Positions 34,300-43,254 of a stretch of 64,000 bases of DNA are shown one piece after another. Position 1 is the stretch's first letter, and each line of letters starts with the position of its first letter. Under the pieces are notes generated by a model. That model saw only the letters and a program-made list of their open reading frames with translations. It had not been told where the DNA came from and did no database searches. Source of the DNA: Dyella_A ginsengisoli. GTDB taxonomy: Bacteria; Pseudomonadota; Gammaproteobacteria; Xanthomonadales; Rhodanobacteraceae. Made by a program: the position numbers and the translations under genes. The DNA lies in assembly GCF_044904665.1 (NCBI RefSeq), contig NZ_JADIKM010000004.1, positions 248,001 to 312,000 on the forward strand, in the 5' to 3' direction.

Positions 34300-35094
34300 C
34301 TACCAGGGAATGTCCGTGCCATCCCACGCGATGAAGCGCCCGCTGTCCGCCGGCGTGGCCCGCGCGATGACGCCCAGCAACTGTGCAGCGGCGCGCTCGG
34401 GCGCGAACAGTTTCTCCGCCGGCACGTTGGCCTGGAACGGCGCCGACAGCGAGGTATCCACCGTGCCCGGATGCAGCAGCAGGCAGCAGGCCTTTGGGTT
34501 GCGCCGCGCCAGCTCGATGGCGAAGGTTTTCATCAGCTGGTTCTGCGCGGCCTTGGAGGCACGGTAGGCATACCAGCCGCCCAGGCGGTTGTCGCCGATC
34601 GAGCCCACCCGCGCCGACAGCGACGCGAACACGCACGCACCCGTAAGCAGCGGCAGCAGCGCCTGCGCCAGCAGGATCGGCGCAAACGCGTTGAGCGCGA
34701 ACACCCGCTCCAGCGCGGCGCGCCGCACCTGCGTCACCGATTTTTCCGGGCGGATGCCGTCGCCATGCAGCACGCCGGCCGCGTTGATCACCAGGTCGAG
34801 GGTGGGATGTTGCCCGCGCAGGTGCGTCGCCAGATCGGCCAGCGCCTGGTCGTCGGTGAGGTCGGCATCGATACATTGCAGGCGCTCACCAGCTTCGGCG
34901 CGCAGCGCCGCGAGTGCATCGCTGCGCGTGGCCTGCCGCGCCACGGCGGTGATCCGCACCACTTGCGGATGCGCCAGCAGCTCGCGCACCAGCGCCAGGC
35001 CGATGCCGCGACTGGCGCCGGTCACCAATGCGCGGGCCGGCGCGCGCTGATCGTGCAGCAGGGGCGCGCGGGTCTCGGTCGGGGAGGGGATCAT
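34300..35094 (-). CDS. short-chain dehydrogenase (CsgA/C-factor-like)
   Basis: A 264-aa SDR with TGASRGIG (cofactor loop), NAAG, and the Ser and Tyr-x3-Lys catalytic set (SLSARVG and YRASK). The segments AYRASKAAQNQLMKTFAIEL and LLHPGTVDTSLSAPF match the C-factor type SDRs. The substrate is unknown. Fourth gene of a leftward unit behind DUF427, lipocalin and DUF202. Confidence 0.85.
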   Translation of the reverse strand: MIPSPTETRAPLLHDQRAPARALVTGASRGIGLALVRELLAHPQVVRITAVARQATRSDALAALRAEAGERLQCIDADLTDDQALADLATHLRGQHPTLDLVINAAGVLHGDGIRPEKSVTQVRRAALERVFALNAFAPILLAQALLPLLTGACVFASLSARVGSIGDNRLGGWYAYRASKAAQNQLMKTFAIELARRNPKACCLLLHPGTVDTSLSAPFQANVPAEKLFAPERAAAQLLGVIARATPADSGRFIAWDGTDIPW

Positions 35095-35155
35095 GAGCAG
35101 GCGTCGACGGCGTGGGCGGGATGTGAAGCATGCCCCGATGGATGGAGCCGTGCGG

Positions 35156-35674
35156 CTACCAGTGGCCGGTGCCGGGCGAGCCCTTCACCGGGCCGACGAT
35201 CTCGTCGGTGAGCCAGCCGCCGTAGAAGCTTCCCGGTTGCGGTCGAACCCGCTCGCCGGCCACCGTGCAGCGCAGCCGTGCCGGATAGAACGACAGCCAC
35301 CCTGCCATGGATGCAAACGCTGGCGCGGGATCGGGATAGCTCCAGCCCACCGCCTCGAGCCATTGGCCATCGTCGTCGCGCACGCTCCAGTAGACGGCGC
35401 GGCCCTTCCACTCGCAGTGCGAGCTGCCCGGAGCAGGGCGCAGTCGGTCGAGGTCGATGTCGTGCGGGGGCAGGTAGAACGTGGGCGGGCTGGCGGTTTC
35501 CAGCACGCGCACCGCGCGCGTGGTGTCGGCGATGCAGGCGTTGCCCGCATGCACCGTGACGTGTCGCGGGTCCTTCGCCAGCCGGGGCGGGCGCGGATAG
35601 TCCCACACCGACTCTTGGCCGGGGCCGGGTTCGATGGCGAAGGGCGGACGCGCGCGGCCGGTCCAGGTCCACAT
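35156..35674 (-). CDS. DUF427 domain protein
   Basis: A 172-aa cytosolic protein matching DUF427, a beta-sandwich fold of unknown function. Typical parts are VWDYPRPPRLAKDPRHVTV, a VLETASPPTFYLPPHDI strand region, SHCEWKGRAVYWSV and FYPARLRCTVAGERVRPQPGSFYGGW (given in part). Members elsewhere are implicated in nucleotidyl or aldehyde chemistry only by context. It starts 19 bases after the lipocalin stop, so co-transcription is likely. Confidence 0.85.
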   Translation of the reverse strand: MWTWTGRARPPFAIEPGPGQESVWDYPRPPRLAKDPRHVTVHAGNACIADTTRAVRVLETASPPTFYLPPHDIDLDRLRPAPGSSHCEWKGRAVYWSVRDDDGQWLEAVGWSYPDPAPAFASMAGWLSFYPARLRCTVAGERVRPQPGSFYGGWLTDEIVGPVKGSPGTGHW

Positions 35675-35693
35675 GGGGTCATTCCTGCGCAGG

Positions 35694-36224
35694 TCAGTCC
35701 AGCGGCGCGGCCATGATCAGGCGATCGACCGGATAGCCGCGTGCGGCGGCACGATCGCGGATGGCGCGAAACTGCGTGGCGGGCATCGACGGCTCGCGCG
35801 ACAGCACCCACAGGTATTTTCGGCTCGGGCTGCCGACCACCGCCCAACGGTAATCCGGGTCCAGCTCGATCACCCAGTAGTCGGCCCAAACCATTGGCAG
35901 CCACGCCAGCCAGCCGGGGGCGAAGCGCACCTTGAGTGCGCCGGAGCCGGCATCGACCCGACGCGCCACACCGTCGGAGGCGTCCATGCCTTTCGCCGTG
36001 CGGCAGGCGTTGCGCACGGTGAGCGTGCCATCCGGAAGCGGCGTGTAGGTGGCGGTGATGGTGTCGATGCACTTGCGCTGGAAGAACAGCGGCAGATGCG
36101 CGATCTCATGCCACGTGCCGGCGTAGCGGGCGAGGTCCAGCGCGGGCACCGGCCGGTTCGGCAGCGGCTCGGCGGCGGTCAGGCCGGCGCTCATGAGCAC
36201 GGCGAGGATCAGGGGGCGAATCAT
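35694..36224 (-). CDS. blc: bacterial lipocalin (Blc-like)
   Basis: A 176-aa exported protein with a signal peptide (MIRPLILAVLMSAGLTAA) and the lipocalin fold: LARYAGTWHEIAHLPLFFQRKC matches the conserved GxW region, followed by TYTPLPDGTLTVRNAC and DYWVIELDPDYRWAVVGSPSRKYLWVLSR, all as in Blc/apolipoprotein-D-like proteins that bind lipids. There is no lipobox Cys, so it may be soluble. AAGGAG is 7 bases before the ATG at 36224 but only 1 base from the ATG at 36230, so the former is the likely start. Confidence 0.88.
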   Translation of the reverse strand: MIRPLILAVLMSAGLTAAEPLPNRPVPALDLARYAGTWHEIAHLPLFFQRKCIDTITATYTPLPDGTLTVRNACRTAKGMDASDGVARRVDAGSGALKVRFAPGWLAWLPMVWADYWVIELDPDYRWAVVGSPSRKYLWVLSREPSMPATQFRAIRDRAAARGYPVDRLIMAAPLD

Positions 36225-36253
36225 GGGCATGCTCCTTGGCGGATGGGTGATGC

Positions 36254-36637
36254 TCAGCCCAGCGCCACCACCTGCTGCGCCACGTAGACCACCAGGAACA
36301 CCGCCATGGCGATCAGCATGCCCGACAGCGCCCGCTCCATTCCCGCGTTGCGGTAAAGCTCGGTGCCTTCGCGGTCGATCGCGGCGCGGTTGCGATGAAA
36401 GCTCAGGGTTGCCAGCAGCACCAGCAGCGCGCCAAACGCCAGCAGTGCCAAGCCCAGCCACTCCGAGGCGCGCACGTGCAGTTTCGGCATCGTGGCGCCC
36501 ATCGCGTGGCTCGCATAGGCCAGGAAGATGTCGAACCGCTCCAGCAGGAAGCCGAACGCCATCACCGTGATCGCCGTGCGCACCCACGCCAGGTAGGTGC
36601 GTTCGTTGGCGGCGTGATCGCTGAAGCGAGGGATCAT
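36254..36637 (-). CDS. DUF202 (YidH-like) membrane protein
   Basis: A 127-aa inner-membrane protein with three hydrophobic helices. The N-terminal FSDHAANERTYLAWVRTAITVMAFGF is the DUF202 motif (given in part), and helix 3 is SGMLIAMAVFLVVYVAQQ. Function unknown. It heads the leftward unit with the lipocalin, the latter starting 29 bases downstream. Confidence 0.88.
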   Translation of the reverse strand: MIPRFSDHAANERTYLAWVRTAITVMAFGFLLERFDIFLAYASHAMGATMPKLHVRASEWLGLALLAFGALLVLLATLSFHRNRAAIDREGTELYRNAGMERALSGMLIAMAVFLVVYVAQQVVALG

Positions 36638-36757
36638 GGGCGCGGCTCCGTGTGCGAGCGGTCAATCTACCTGCAGCGCGCGTCGCTGCCCAGCGCGGGC
36701 CACCGTGCGGCCGCGACGTCGTGCCGCGCTTGACCGCTGGGCAGGGCGGCGTGATTC

Positions 36758-36781
36758 TGTCTACCTTCCAATAGGTAGGCA
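36758..36781. promoter_or_regulatory. probable TetR operator
   Basis: Inverted repeat with arms TGTCTACCT and AGGTAGGCA (8 of 9 pairs match) around the 6-base spacer TCCAAT. The inner arms CTACCT/AGGTAG are perfect. The right arm ends 6 bases before the cupin ATG (36788), so a bound regulator would block the promoter or ribosome. The TetR-type regulator encoded by the second gene of this operon is the natural candidate. Confidence 0.65.
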
Positions 36782-36787
36782 GCTGAC

Positions 36788-37465
36788 ATGCAACTCCGTT
36801 CCGACTGGTCCGAACGCGCCGTCGTCGATTCCTCCGCGATGGATTGGGTGGAATCGCCCTCCGCCGGCGTCCAGCGCAAGATGCTCGAACGCGACGGCGA
36901 CGAGGTGGCCCGCGCCACCTCCATCGTGCGCTACGCGCCGGGTTCGCACTTCCCCCGCCACGTGCACGAGATGGGCGAGGAGCTGTTCGTGCTGGAGGGC
37001 GAGTTCTGCGACGAGAGCGGCCGCTTCGGACCCGGCTCCTACATCCGCAATCCGCCCGGCTCGGCGCACGCGCCGTGGTCGGACGGCGGCTGCGTGCTGT
37101 TCGTGAAGCTGCGCTATTTCGACCCGGTCGATCAGGCGCGCGTGGTGGTGCACACCCGCAAGGAGCCTTGGCTGCCTGGGCTGGTGCCGGGCCTCACGGT
37201 GATGCCGCTGCACGATTTCCGCACCGAGCACACCGCGCTGGTGCGCTGGGCTCCGGGTACGTATTTCAATCCGCACCGCCACTACGGCGGTGAGGAGATC
37301 CTGGTGGTGGACGGCGTATTCGAAGACGAGCACGGCCGCTACCCGGCCGGCAGCTGGCTCCGCAGTCCGCACATGAGCCAGCACCAGCCCTTCAGCCGCG
37401 AGGGCTGCACCATTCTGGTCAAGACCGGCCACCTGATCGCACACACCGAGGACGCCGCCGCATGA
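36788..37465 (+). CDS. ChrR-like double cupin protein
   Basis: A 225-aa protein of two tandem cupin domains. Domain 1 has HFPRHVHEMGEELFVLEGEF (metal-ligand His/Glu), domain 2 NPHRHYGGEEILVVDGVFEDE, the form of the ChrR anti-sigma-factor cupin group. A metal-dependent dioxygenase-like or ligand-binding role is likely. It shares a four-base ATGA overlap with the TetR gene and follows a strong inverted repeat, so it is autoregulated by context. No sigma factor partner is nearby, so the anti-sigma role is not supported. Confidence 0.8.
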   Translation: MQLRSDWSERAVVDSSAMDWVESPSAGVQRKMLERDGDEVARATSIVRYAPGSHFPRHVHEMGEELFVLEGEFCDESGRFGPGSYIRNPPGSAHAPWSDGGCVLFVKLRYFDPVDQARVVVHTRKEPWLPGLVPGLTVMPLHDFRTEHTALVRWAPGTYFNPHRHYGGEEILVVDGVFEDEHGRYPAGSWLRSPHMSQHQPFSREGCTILVKTGHLIAHTEDAAA

Positions 37466-38040
37466 ACCAGACACCGGCAGGGACCGCCGAACGGGTGATG
37501 GACGTGGCCGAGGCGCTGATCCAGCAACGCGGCTACGGCGGGTTTTCCTTCGACGACGTGGCGCAGGCGGTGGGCATCCGCAAGCCCAGCGTGCACCACC
37601 ACTTCCGCACCAAGGCCGACCTCGTCGCCGCGCTGGCGCGGCGCTACACCGAGCGCTTCGAGTCCGCACTGGCGGCAATCGACGTGGCCCGGCGCGATCC
37701 GCTGGCCCGGCTGAAGGCGTACGTGCAGCTGTTCGCCACCACCTACGCGCAGGACGGCCGCCTGTGCGTGTGCGGCATGCTCGGTGCCGAGGCGGACGCC
37801 TTGCCGGCAGACGTCGCCGATGCCGTCGCCGGCTTCTTCCAGCTCAACCTCACCTGGCTCACCGCCGCCTTCCGTGATGCGCAGCGCAGCGGGCAGGTGG
37901 CCACCGGACAACGCGCGGCCAATCTTGCCGAGCTGATGCTGTCGGCGCTGGAAGGCGCAATGGTGGTGGGGCGCGGTGGTCGCTCCGGCGCCGGCCCCAC
38001 GGCTGTGGGGAAGAACCTGCTGGCCAGCCTCGCCGCGTAG
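37462..38040 (+). CDS. TetR family transcriptional regulator
   Basis: A 192-aa regulator. The N-terminal helix-turn-helix (ALIQQRGYGGFSFDDVAQAVGIRKPSVHHHFRTKADLV, given in part) is typical of TetR/AcrR; the C-terminal ligand-binding domain has CVCGMLGAEADALP. Its ATG overlaps the cupin stop (ATGA), so translation is coupled. It probably binds the inverted repeat at 36758-36781. The ligand is unknown. Confidence 0.9.
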   Translation: MNQTPAGTAERVMDVAEALIQQRGYGGFSFDDVAQAVGIRKPSVHHHFRTKADLVAALARRYTERFESALAAIDVARRDPLARLKAYVQLFATTYAQDGRLCVCGMLGAEADALPADVADAVAGFFQLNLTWLTAAFRDAQRSGQVATGQRAANLAELMLSALEGAMVVGRGGRSGAGPTAVGKNLLASLAA

Positions 38041-38062
38041 TGCAACTCGCCTAAAGCTTCAC

Positions 38063-38139
38063 CTGTAGGAGCGCGCTTGCGCGCGATGCTCTACTCCGTG
38101 ACGTGACTGAGAGCATCGCGCGCAAGCGCGCTCCTGCAG
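38063..38139. repeat. REP-like long inverted repeat
   Basis: Arms of about 30 bases (38063-38092 and 38110-38139), containing TAGGAGCGCGCTTGCGCGCGAT and its reverse complement CGCGCGCAAGCGCGCTCCTGCAG in part, are separated by a short loop. Each arm is itself near-palindromic. It is of the REP/RAYT-associated class and lies between convergent genes, where it may act as a bidirectional terminator or mRNA stabiliser. Confidence 0.7.
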
Positions 38140-38167
38140 TGCAACGTCGGGACCCTTCGCGAGCCTC

Positions 38168-38201
38168 AAGAAAAAGCGGCGACGGATCGCTCCGTCGCCG
38201 C
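38168..38201 (-). terminator. rho-independent terminator of the SPFH operon
   Basis: Perfect 11-base stem GCGGCGACGGA / TCCGTCGCCGC with loop TCGC (38176-38201). On the minus strand it is followed by TTTTT (complement of 38171-38175) and lies 16 bases past the SPFH stop. Confidence 0.85.
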
Positions 38202-38216
38202 TCCCATATCACTTGC

Positions 38217-39098
38217 TCACTTCGCTTCCGGCAACTGGATCAGCGGCACCGAGCCGCCGCCGGTGTACATCGGCAGCTGGCCGTTCCACTTTTCCACTGC
38301 GGTCATGTGGATGATGTCCGGGTTGGCGCGCAGCGCGTCGCCCTTGACGCGGATCGCCTGCGCCTCGGCCTCGGCGATGGTCAGCTGCGCCTTGGCCTTG
38401 CCTTCGGCCATCGCCACTTCCTTGGCCGCCTCGGCCTGCGCCTGGGCGATCTCGTTCTTGCGCTGCTCGGCCATCTGCGTGGCCTGGATCTTGGCGTTGA
38501 TCGACTGCACCACCGTCGCCGGCAGGCGCAGTTCGCCGATCCAGTAGATCTTCTCGATCACGATGCCGGTCGGCCCCACCTGCTGGCTCACGTCGTCCTG
38601 CACGGACTGGATCAGCGAGGCCTTGCCGCGACCATAGACCGACTCGATGCCCAGCGAGCTGGACTCCTTCACCAGCGAGTCGCGCACCATGTTGCGCAGG
38701 TAGATGTCGGTGATCTCGTTCACCCCCTTGCGGTACTTCTGGAAGATCGTGGTCACCTTGTCCGGATTGATGTGGTAGGTGATGCCCACGTCCGCGTTCA
38801 CCGAGAGCCCCTCCACGGTCTGGAAGGTCAGCGACTCGTCGTTGGGCGAGCCCTCGGTGGGACTGCGGGTCCAGGTGTAGTTCTGGGTGAAGGTGGGGAA
38901 GGTGTACAGGTCGTAGCCCCAGCCCACCCAGTAGCGGCCCGGCTGCAGCTCCTGCAGCGAGCCCTTGCCGTCGCCGTACAGCTTGAACTTCACGCCGACG
39001 TTGCCGGCCGGCACCTTGCTGCACTGGGTCAGCGACAGCGCAGCCAGCGCGAGCACGAACAGGCCCACCAAAGTGCGGGCGGAAAAAATGGATTTCAT
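38217..39098 (-). CDS. SPFH/prohibitin domain lipoprotein
   Basis: A 293-aa protein with a signal sequence ending in a lipobox-like LSLTQC. The SPFH (Band 7) domain covers about 30-200, with VKFKLYGDGKGSLQELQPGRYWVGWGYDLYTFP and VNADVGITYHINPDKV (given in part). A long charged alanine-rich coiled-coil (IQATQMAEQRKNEIAQAQAE) follows, as in flotillins and HflK/C. The C-terminal tail has WNGQLPMYTGGGSVPLI. The ATG at 39098 has AAGGAAAG upstream. It is paired with a small membrane protein 11 bases upstream. Confidence 0.85.
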   Translation of the reverse strand: MKSIFSARTLVGLFVLALAALSLTQCSKVPAGNVGVKFKLYGDGKGSLQELQPGRYWVGWGYDLYTFPTFTQNYTWTRSPTEGSPNDESLTFQTVEGLSVNADVGITYHINPDKVTTIFQKYRKGVNEITDIYLRNMVRDSLVKESSSLGIESVYGRGKASLIQSVQDDVSQQVGPTGIVIEKIYWIGELRLPATVVQSINAKIQATQMAEQRKNEIAQAQAEAAKEVAMAEGKAKAQLTIAEAEAQAIRVKGDALRANPDIIHMTAVEKWNGQLPMYTGGGSVPLIQLPEAK

Positions 39099-39109
39099 GT
39101 TGGCTTTCC

Positions 39110-39298
39110 TTAGTTGAATGGACGTCCAAACAGTCGCCAGGCCCAGACGAGCAGGGCGACCAGAAAAATCAGGCCCGCCGCGACCGCCAGCGTGCTGGCG
39201 GCCGAGATCAGCCACGGGCCGAGCAGGCCCAGGTAAAGCGCCACGCAGGCGGCGAACAGCCACAGGCTGGCGCGGCGGTGACGCGGTTGCGGTTGCAT
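39110..39298 (-). CDS. small two-helix membrane protein
   Basis: A 62-aa protein, MQPQPRHRRASLWLFAACVA at the start, with two hydrophobic helices (LFAACVALYLGLLGPWL and AAGLIFLVALLVWAW) and a basic N-terminus. The start at 39298 follows a GGGAG stretch. It ends 11 bases before the SPFH gene, so it is translationally linked to it and may anchor or partner it. No family is recognised; NfeD-type partners are usually larger. Confidence 0.65.
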   Translation of the reverse strand: MQPQPRHRRASLWLFAACVALYLGLLGPWLISAASTLAVAAGLIFLVALLVWAWRLFGRPFN

Positions 39299-39908
39299 TG
39301 GAGGTTCTCCCCTGGTGATGAGGCGCGCGCTGTCGCGGGTGCTGGCAACGCGCGCGATGAAGCCGCCGGCGGCGGCAAGGCGCTGCGGCATGAATCGGTG
39401 GCGGTCTCGCGGGAATGCGCTGCAGTCGCCCACCCGATGCCAAGGCATCGGCGCGCTGTGCAGGCGGTTCGAGGGGGCGGCCGTCGTCCGGATCAGGCCA
39501 GTGCTGGCCGGTGGACGCGACTCACGACGCGAAAGGCGTCAGTGCGTTGGCGGAACGTCGGTCAGCGTGGCAAACAGCCCACTGGCGAAGATGGCCCAAC
39601 GCGGATTGGAGGTGGTCATGGTCGTGTGTGAATCGAAGGATTCGACCCGGCGAATTCTACGCCTGTCCGATGTGCAGTTAAAGCAAAATCGGTGGTGTTA
39701 CGAAGTAACGTGAGGCGTTGTGCTGCAACGCTTTGCGGGGTGCTTTCGAAGCGTCGAGGCGATGCGCCATCGCGTGGTTTCACCCCGTGAATTCTGGCTC
39801 CAATGTTCACCGCCATCGACGTCACACCCAGCCTCTGCCCAGCGCACATCGCCCGGCGCTTGCGGCGGCATTGTCTGCTACCGTCTCGCGGCGCAAGGAG
39901 AGCCGGTC
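39299..39908. other. gene-free stretch
   Basis: About 610 bases in which no reading frame has family features or ribosome sites. The open frames here are short and look like antisense or shadow frames. It includes the promoter region of the leftward SPFH unit. I see no hairpin of note and no tRNA; a stretch resembling a T-loop around 39630-39650 lacks a cloverleaf. Confidence 0.5.
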
Positions 39909-40028
39909 ATGTTTCCCATGCAAACAAAGAATCTGCGTCGCCTCTACCGGCTGCGTGTCATCGCCTATGTCGTGATGACCGTGATCGGCTTCATCGTGCT
40001 GGGTGTCCACCTGCTCATGCATCGTTAG
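39909..40028 (+). CDS. 39-aa single-helix membrane protein
   Basis: Short reading frame beginning MFPMQTKNLRRLYRLRVIAY with a basic N-terminus, then one hydrophobic helix (VVMTVIGFIVLGVHLL) and a His-Arg end. AAGGAG (39895-39900) lies 8 bases before the ATG, which supports translation; an in-frame ATG at 39918 is the alternative. Unrecognised. Small membrane proteins of this kind often modulate larger complexes, but no partner is evident. Confidence 0.5.
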   Translation: MFPMQTKNLRRLYRLRVIAYVVMTVIGFIVLGVHLLMHR

Positions 40029-40084
40029 CGAAGGGCCATACGGTTCCGGCTTTCGCCCTGGCGCACGCCGCGACGCGCGATGTC

Positions 40085-41059
<975 letters not shown>

Positions 41060-41093
41060 CGAGCGTCTCCTGCAGGGTGGGGATCGCCCCAGC

Positions 41094-41789
41094 TTACGGG
41101 CGCAGCGGCGACGGTTCCACGACGATGTCGATCAGCACGTCGCGTCGGTAGCTCAGCAGCCGGCCGCGGAACGGTGGCAGGTCATTCGCATCGAAGCGGC
41201 TGCGCTGTTCCTCCACGCCGTAACCCTGCAGCGCCATCGCCTTGCTGAAGCGCGCGCTGTTGCCGCGGCCCGGATCGGTGAGCAGGATTTCCGTGTGAGC
41301 ACTGGCGTGCCGCTCCATGATTCCCGCCAGCAGTTCGGCGTGGCCGCGCTCGTAGAGGATGTCGCTGCCGATGATCAGATCGAAGCGACCCAGCGTGGCG
41401 TCGGGAATCTCCCACGGCAGGTCGCGGTAGGCGACGAACGGCAGCTGGTTCTGCGTGGCGTTGCGGCGCAGGAACAGCTCCGCCAGCGGATGGTGGTCGC
41501 TGGCGGTGATGTCCGCCTTGCGCCGCTGCAGCACCAGGCTCGACAAGCCCAGCCCGCAACCCAGCTCCAGCACCCGCTTGCCCGCCACCTCGTGCGTGCT
41601 CATGGTCTGCGCCAGCAATCGACCCGCCGGCCACACCTGCCCGAACAGCGCCCACAGCGCCGGCGCGATGCCGGCACGCTCGGCCAGTCCATCGGGATCG
41701 GCGAACTGCTGGCGATCGCTCAAGGCACGAATGTGGTAACCGTGCCCACCGAGCAGGACGGTGAGCTGACGCGTGGTGTAACCCGGCAT
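41094..41789 (-). CDS. METTL21-like class I methyltransferase
   Basis: A 231-aa protein with the class I SAM motif VLELGCGLGLSSL, then DITASDHHPLAELFLRRNAT and DLIIGSDILYERGH, characteristic of methyltransferase-16 type protein lysine methyltransferases (METTL21/FAM86). The N-terminal HGYHIRALSDRQQFADPDG precedes a WPAGRLLAQTM segment typical of the family. The target protein is unknown. On the same strand as the aldo/keto reductase, 34 bases upstream of it, and downstream of the repeat island. Confidence 0.82.
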   Translation of the reverse strand: MPGYTTRQLTVLLGGHGYHIRALSDRQQFADPDGLAERAGIAPALWALFGQVWPAGRLLAQTMSTHEVAGKRVLELGCGLGLSSLVLQRRKADITASDHHPLAELFLRRNATQNQLPFVAYRDLPWEIPDATLGRFDLIIGSDILYERGHAELLAGIMERHASAHTEILLTDPGRGNSARFSKAMALQGYGVEEQRSRFDANDLPPFRGRLLSYRRDVLIDIVVEPSPLRP

Positions 41790-42049
41790 GGGGCGCTCCA
41801 GGGTGACGCGGAGGCGCGATGGGCGACCGGATCGGGAAGGGAAGCGCAGCGGCGACGGGGCGGTGTCGGGCGGGACGCGGAGGTTTTTCGGTGGATTGTT
41901 GGCAGCTTAGCTGGTCGGAGCTGAAGGGCGGCGCCTGGGGCTCGGTGGCAAGGCCGTCGGCATCCGGCAGGCCATCCTTCAAGCTGATTCCCCGCATGAC
42001 CGCCGCTGCAGAAGGGCCGGAGTGGCCGCATGTGTCACGTTCTGCCGTC

Positions 42050-42407
42050 ATTCCCGCGAAAGCGGGAATCCATTCTGGCCTTGCTCGTTGCTTGCAGTTG
42101 GTCGCGCAGTTGGCTGTTTTTTGGAGAGCATTTCGTCCTCCTTCGGAGGGCGAGTCACTTCTCTTTGCTTGGCCAAAGAGAAGTAACCAAGAGAAAGGCC
42201 ACCCCGCTTCCGCGCCTCCCGGGCCGTTGGCCCGGGGGGTACGCGTCCGGGCTGCGGGGTTTGTCGACAGTCCATCCGGCAACTGCTCCTGCGTTGCTCT
42301 ACCTCCGGCATCCATGCCGTCGCCATGGACTGACGCCAAACTGGCTCGCATCCATGCGAGCCACCCTTCGGGCTTTTCCTCCGCCCGGCCGCCGCTGCAG
42401 AGGGGAA
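42050..42407. repeat. repeat unit, copy 1
   Basis: Begins with a GTCATTCCCGCGAAAGCGGG palindromic element (42049 on), then a 140-base block at 42131-42270 and a 78-base block at 42330-42407. The 140-base block contains the hairpin CTTCTCTTTG...CAAAGAGAAG. Both blocks recur in the second unit. Confidence 0.75.
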
Positions 42408-42452
42408 TGGAGGAGCGGCGCTGTGCGCCGGCACTGGCTGCATGCCCTTTTG

Positions 42453-42754
42453 CCGTCATTTCTGCGAATGCGGGAATGCGCTTTGGTTTCTCGCTTGGCG
42501 CCTAGAGACCAGCAGCCAAGAGCGGTTTCGTCCTCCTGCGGAGGCCGAGTCACTTCTCTTTGCGTGGCCAAAGAGAAGTAACCAAGAGAAAAGCCACCCC
42601 GCTTCCGCGCCTCCCGGGCCGCTGGCCCGGGAGGTACGCGTCCGGGCTGCGGGGTTTGTCGACAGGGCATCCTGCCCTGACGCCAAACTGGCCGGCATCC
42701 ATGCCGGCCACCCTTCGGGCTAATCCTCCGCCCGGCCGCCGCTGCAGAGGGGAG
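42453..42754. repeat. repeat unit, copy 2
   Basis: Same order as copy 1: a decayed palindromic element (TCATTTCTGCGAATGCGGGA), a 140-base block at 42526-42665 aligned with 42131-42270 with few differences, and a block at 42677-42754 aligned with 42330-42407. This is a segmental duplication of a multi-part repeat. Confidence 0.75.
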
Positions 42755-42815
42755 GGAAGGTCAAAAGCAGCGCGCGACGCGCGCCCGGGCTCGGCGATCG
42801 CCCACGCGATCGCCA

Positions 42816-42899
42816 TCGCGTTTGCTTTTGCTCTTGGCCTTGGCCTTGTTGCTGTTGCCTTTGCCTTCGCCTTCGCCGTTGCCTTTGATCTCCACCTCC
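42816..42899 (+). repeat. low-complexity GCCTTY-type repeat
   Basis: Stretch of short imperfect repeats of the form TTTGCC/CTTGGC/CTTCGC, about 84 bases. It would read as Ala/Phe/Leu dipeptides if translated, but there is no supporting gene. Confidence 0.6.
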
Positions 42900-43063
42900 C
42901 TTGTGAGGCAGTGAGCCGTGGACGATCAGGCCCGCAGGGGCATCGGCAGGGATGCCGATGCCTTTTCGCCAGGGCAGGAGCCCTGTCGAAAAGCCCGGCC
43001 GCGACTCACGGACTTGCCGGGCAGCATGCCCGGCAAGTGCCGAGGAGGGTCGCCTTCTCTTTG

Positions 43064-43097
43064 GTTACTTTCTCTTGGCGACCCAAGAGAAAGTAAC
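43064..43097. repeat. perfect 15-bp inverted repeat, degenerate third repeat copy
   Basis: GTTACTTTCTCTTGG (43064-43078) and CCAAGAGAAAGTAAC (43083-43097) are perfect complements around 4 bases. It is related to the hairpin of the 140-base block in the copies upstream. Confidence 0.75.
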
Positions 43098-43254
43098 TCG
43101 GGCGCCGAAGGCGCACGAAGGCTCTTGCTTTGCGGGTGAAATGACGGACGTGTGCCGGTGGTCGCGGTGTTCTCTGCCACCGACAGCAGTCATCAAAAGA
43201 ACTTCGCTCGCCATTTGACGGTCCATCCACAACATGTGGCATGGAGGGCCGACA

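Larger units (their letters stand above)
41790..43254. other. repeat island without supportable genes
   Basis: About 1465 bases composed mostly of imperfect direct and inverted repeats, given separately below. Open frames on both strands encode Pro/Arg/Ser-rich, low-identity peptides (for example the recurrent SLLFAWPKRSNQEK and its antisense LLGYFSLAKQREVT) that are produced by the repeat sequence itself. No ribosome sites or family features support any of them. Confidence 0.7.

Noticed and set aside
36230..36665. In-frame upstream extension of the lipocalin to a 323-codon product
   Set aside because: It would overlap the DUF202 gene, and the AAGGAG site and signal peptide put the start at 36224.
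39620..39660. A stretch resembling a tRNA T-loop on the minus strand (GGTCGAATCC)
   Set aside because: No matching acceptor stem, anticodon arm or cloverleaf could be drawn.
41094..41789. METTL21-like methyltransferase as part of a RiPP pathway
   Set aside because: It belongs to a protein-lysine methyltransferase group, is far from the borosin locus and has no precursor beside it.
41819..43218. Several open frames of 80-230 codons in the repeat island, such as those with SLLFAWPKRSNQEK
   Set aside because: They are encoded by repeat copies on both strands, with no ribosome sites and no domain. They recur because the repeat recurs.
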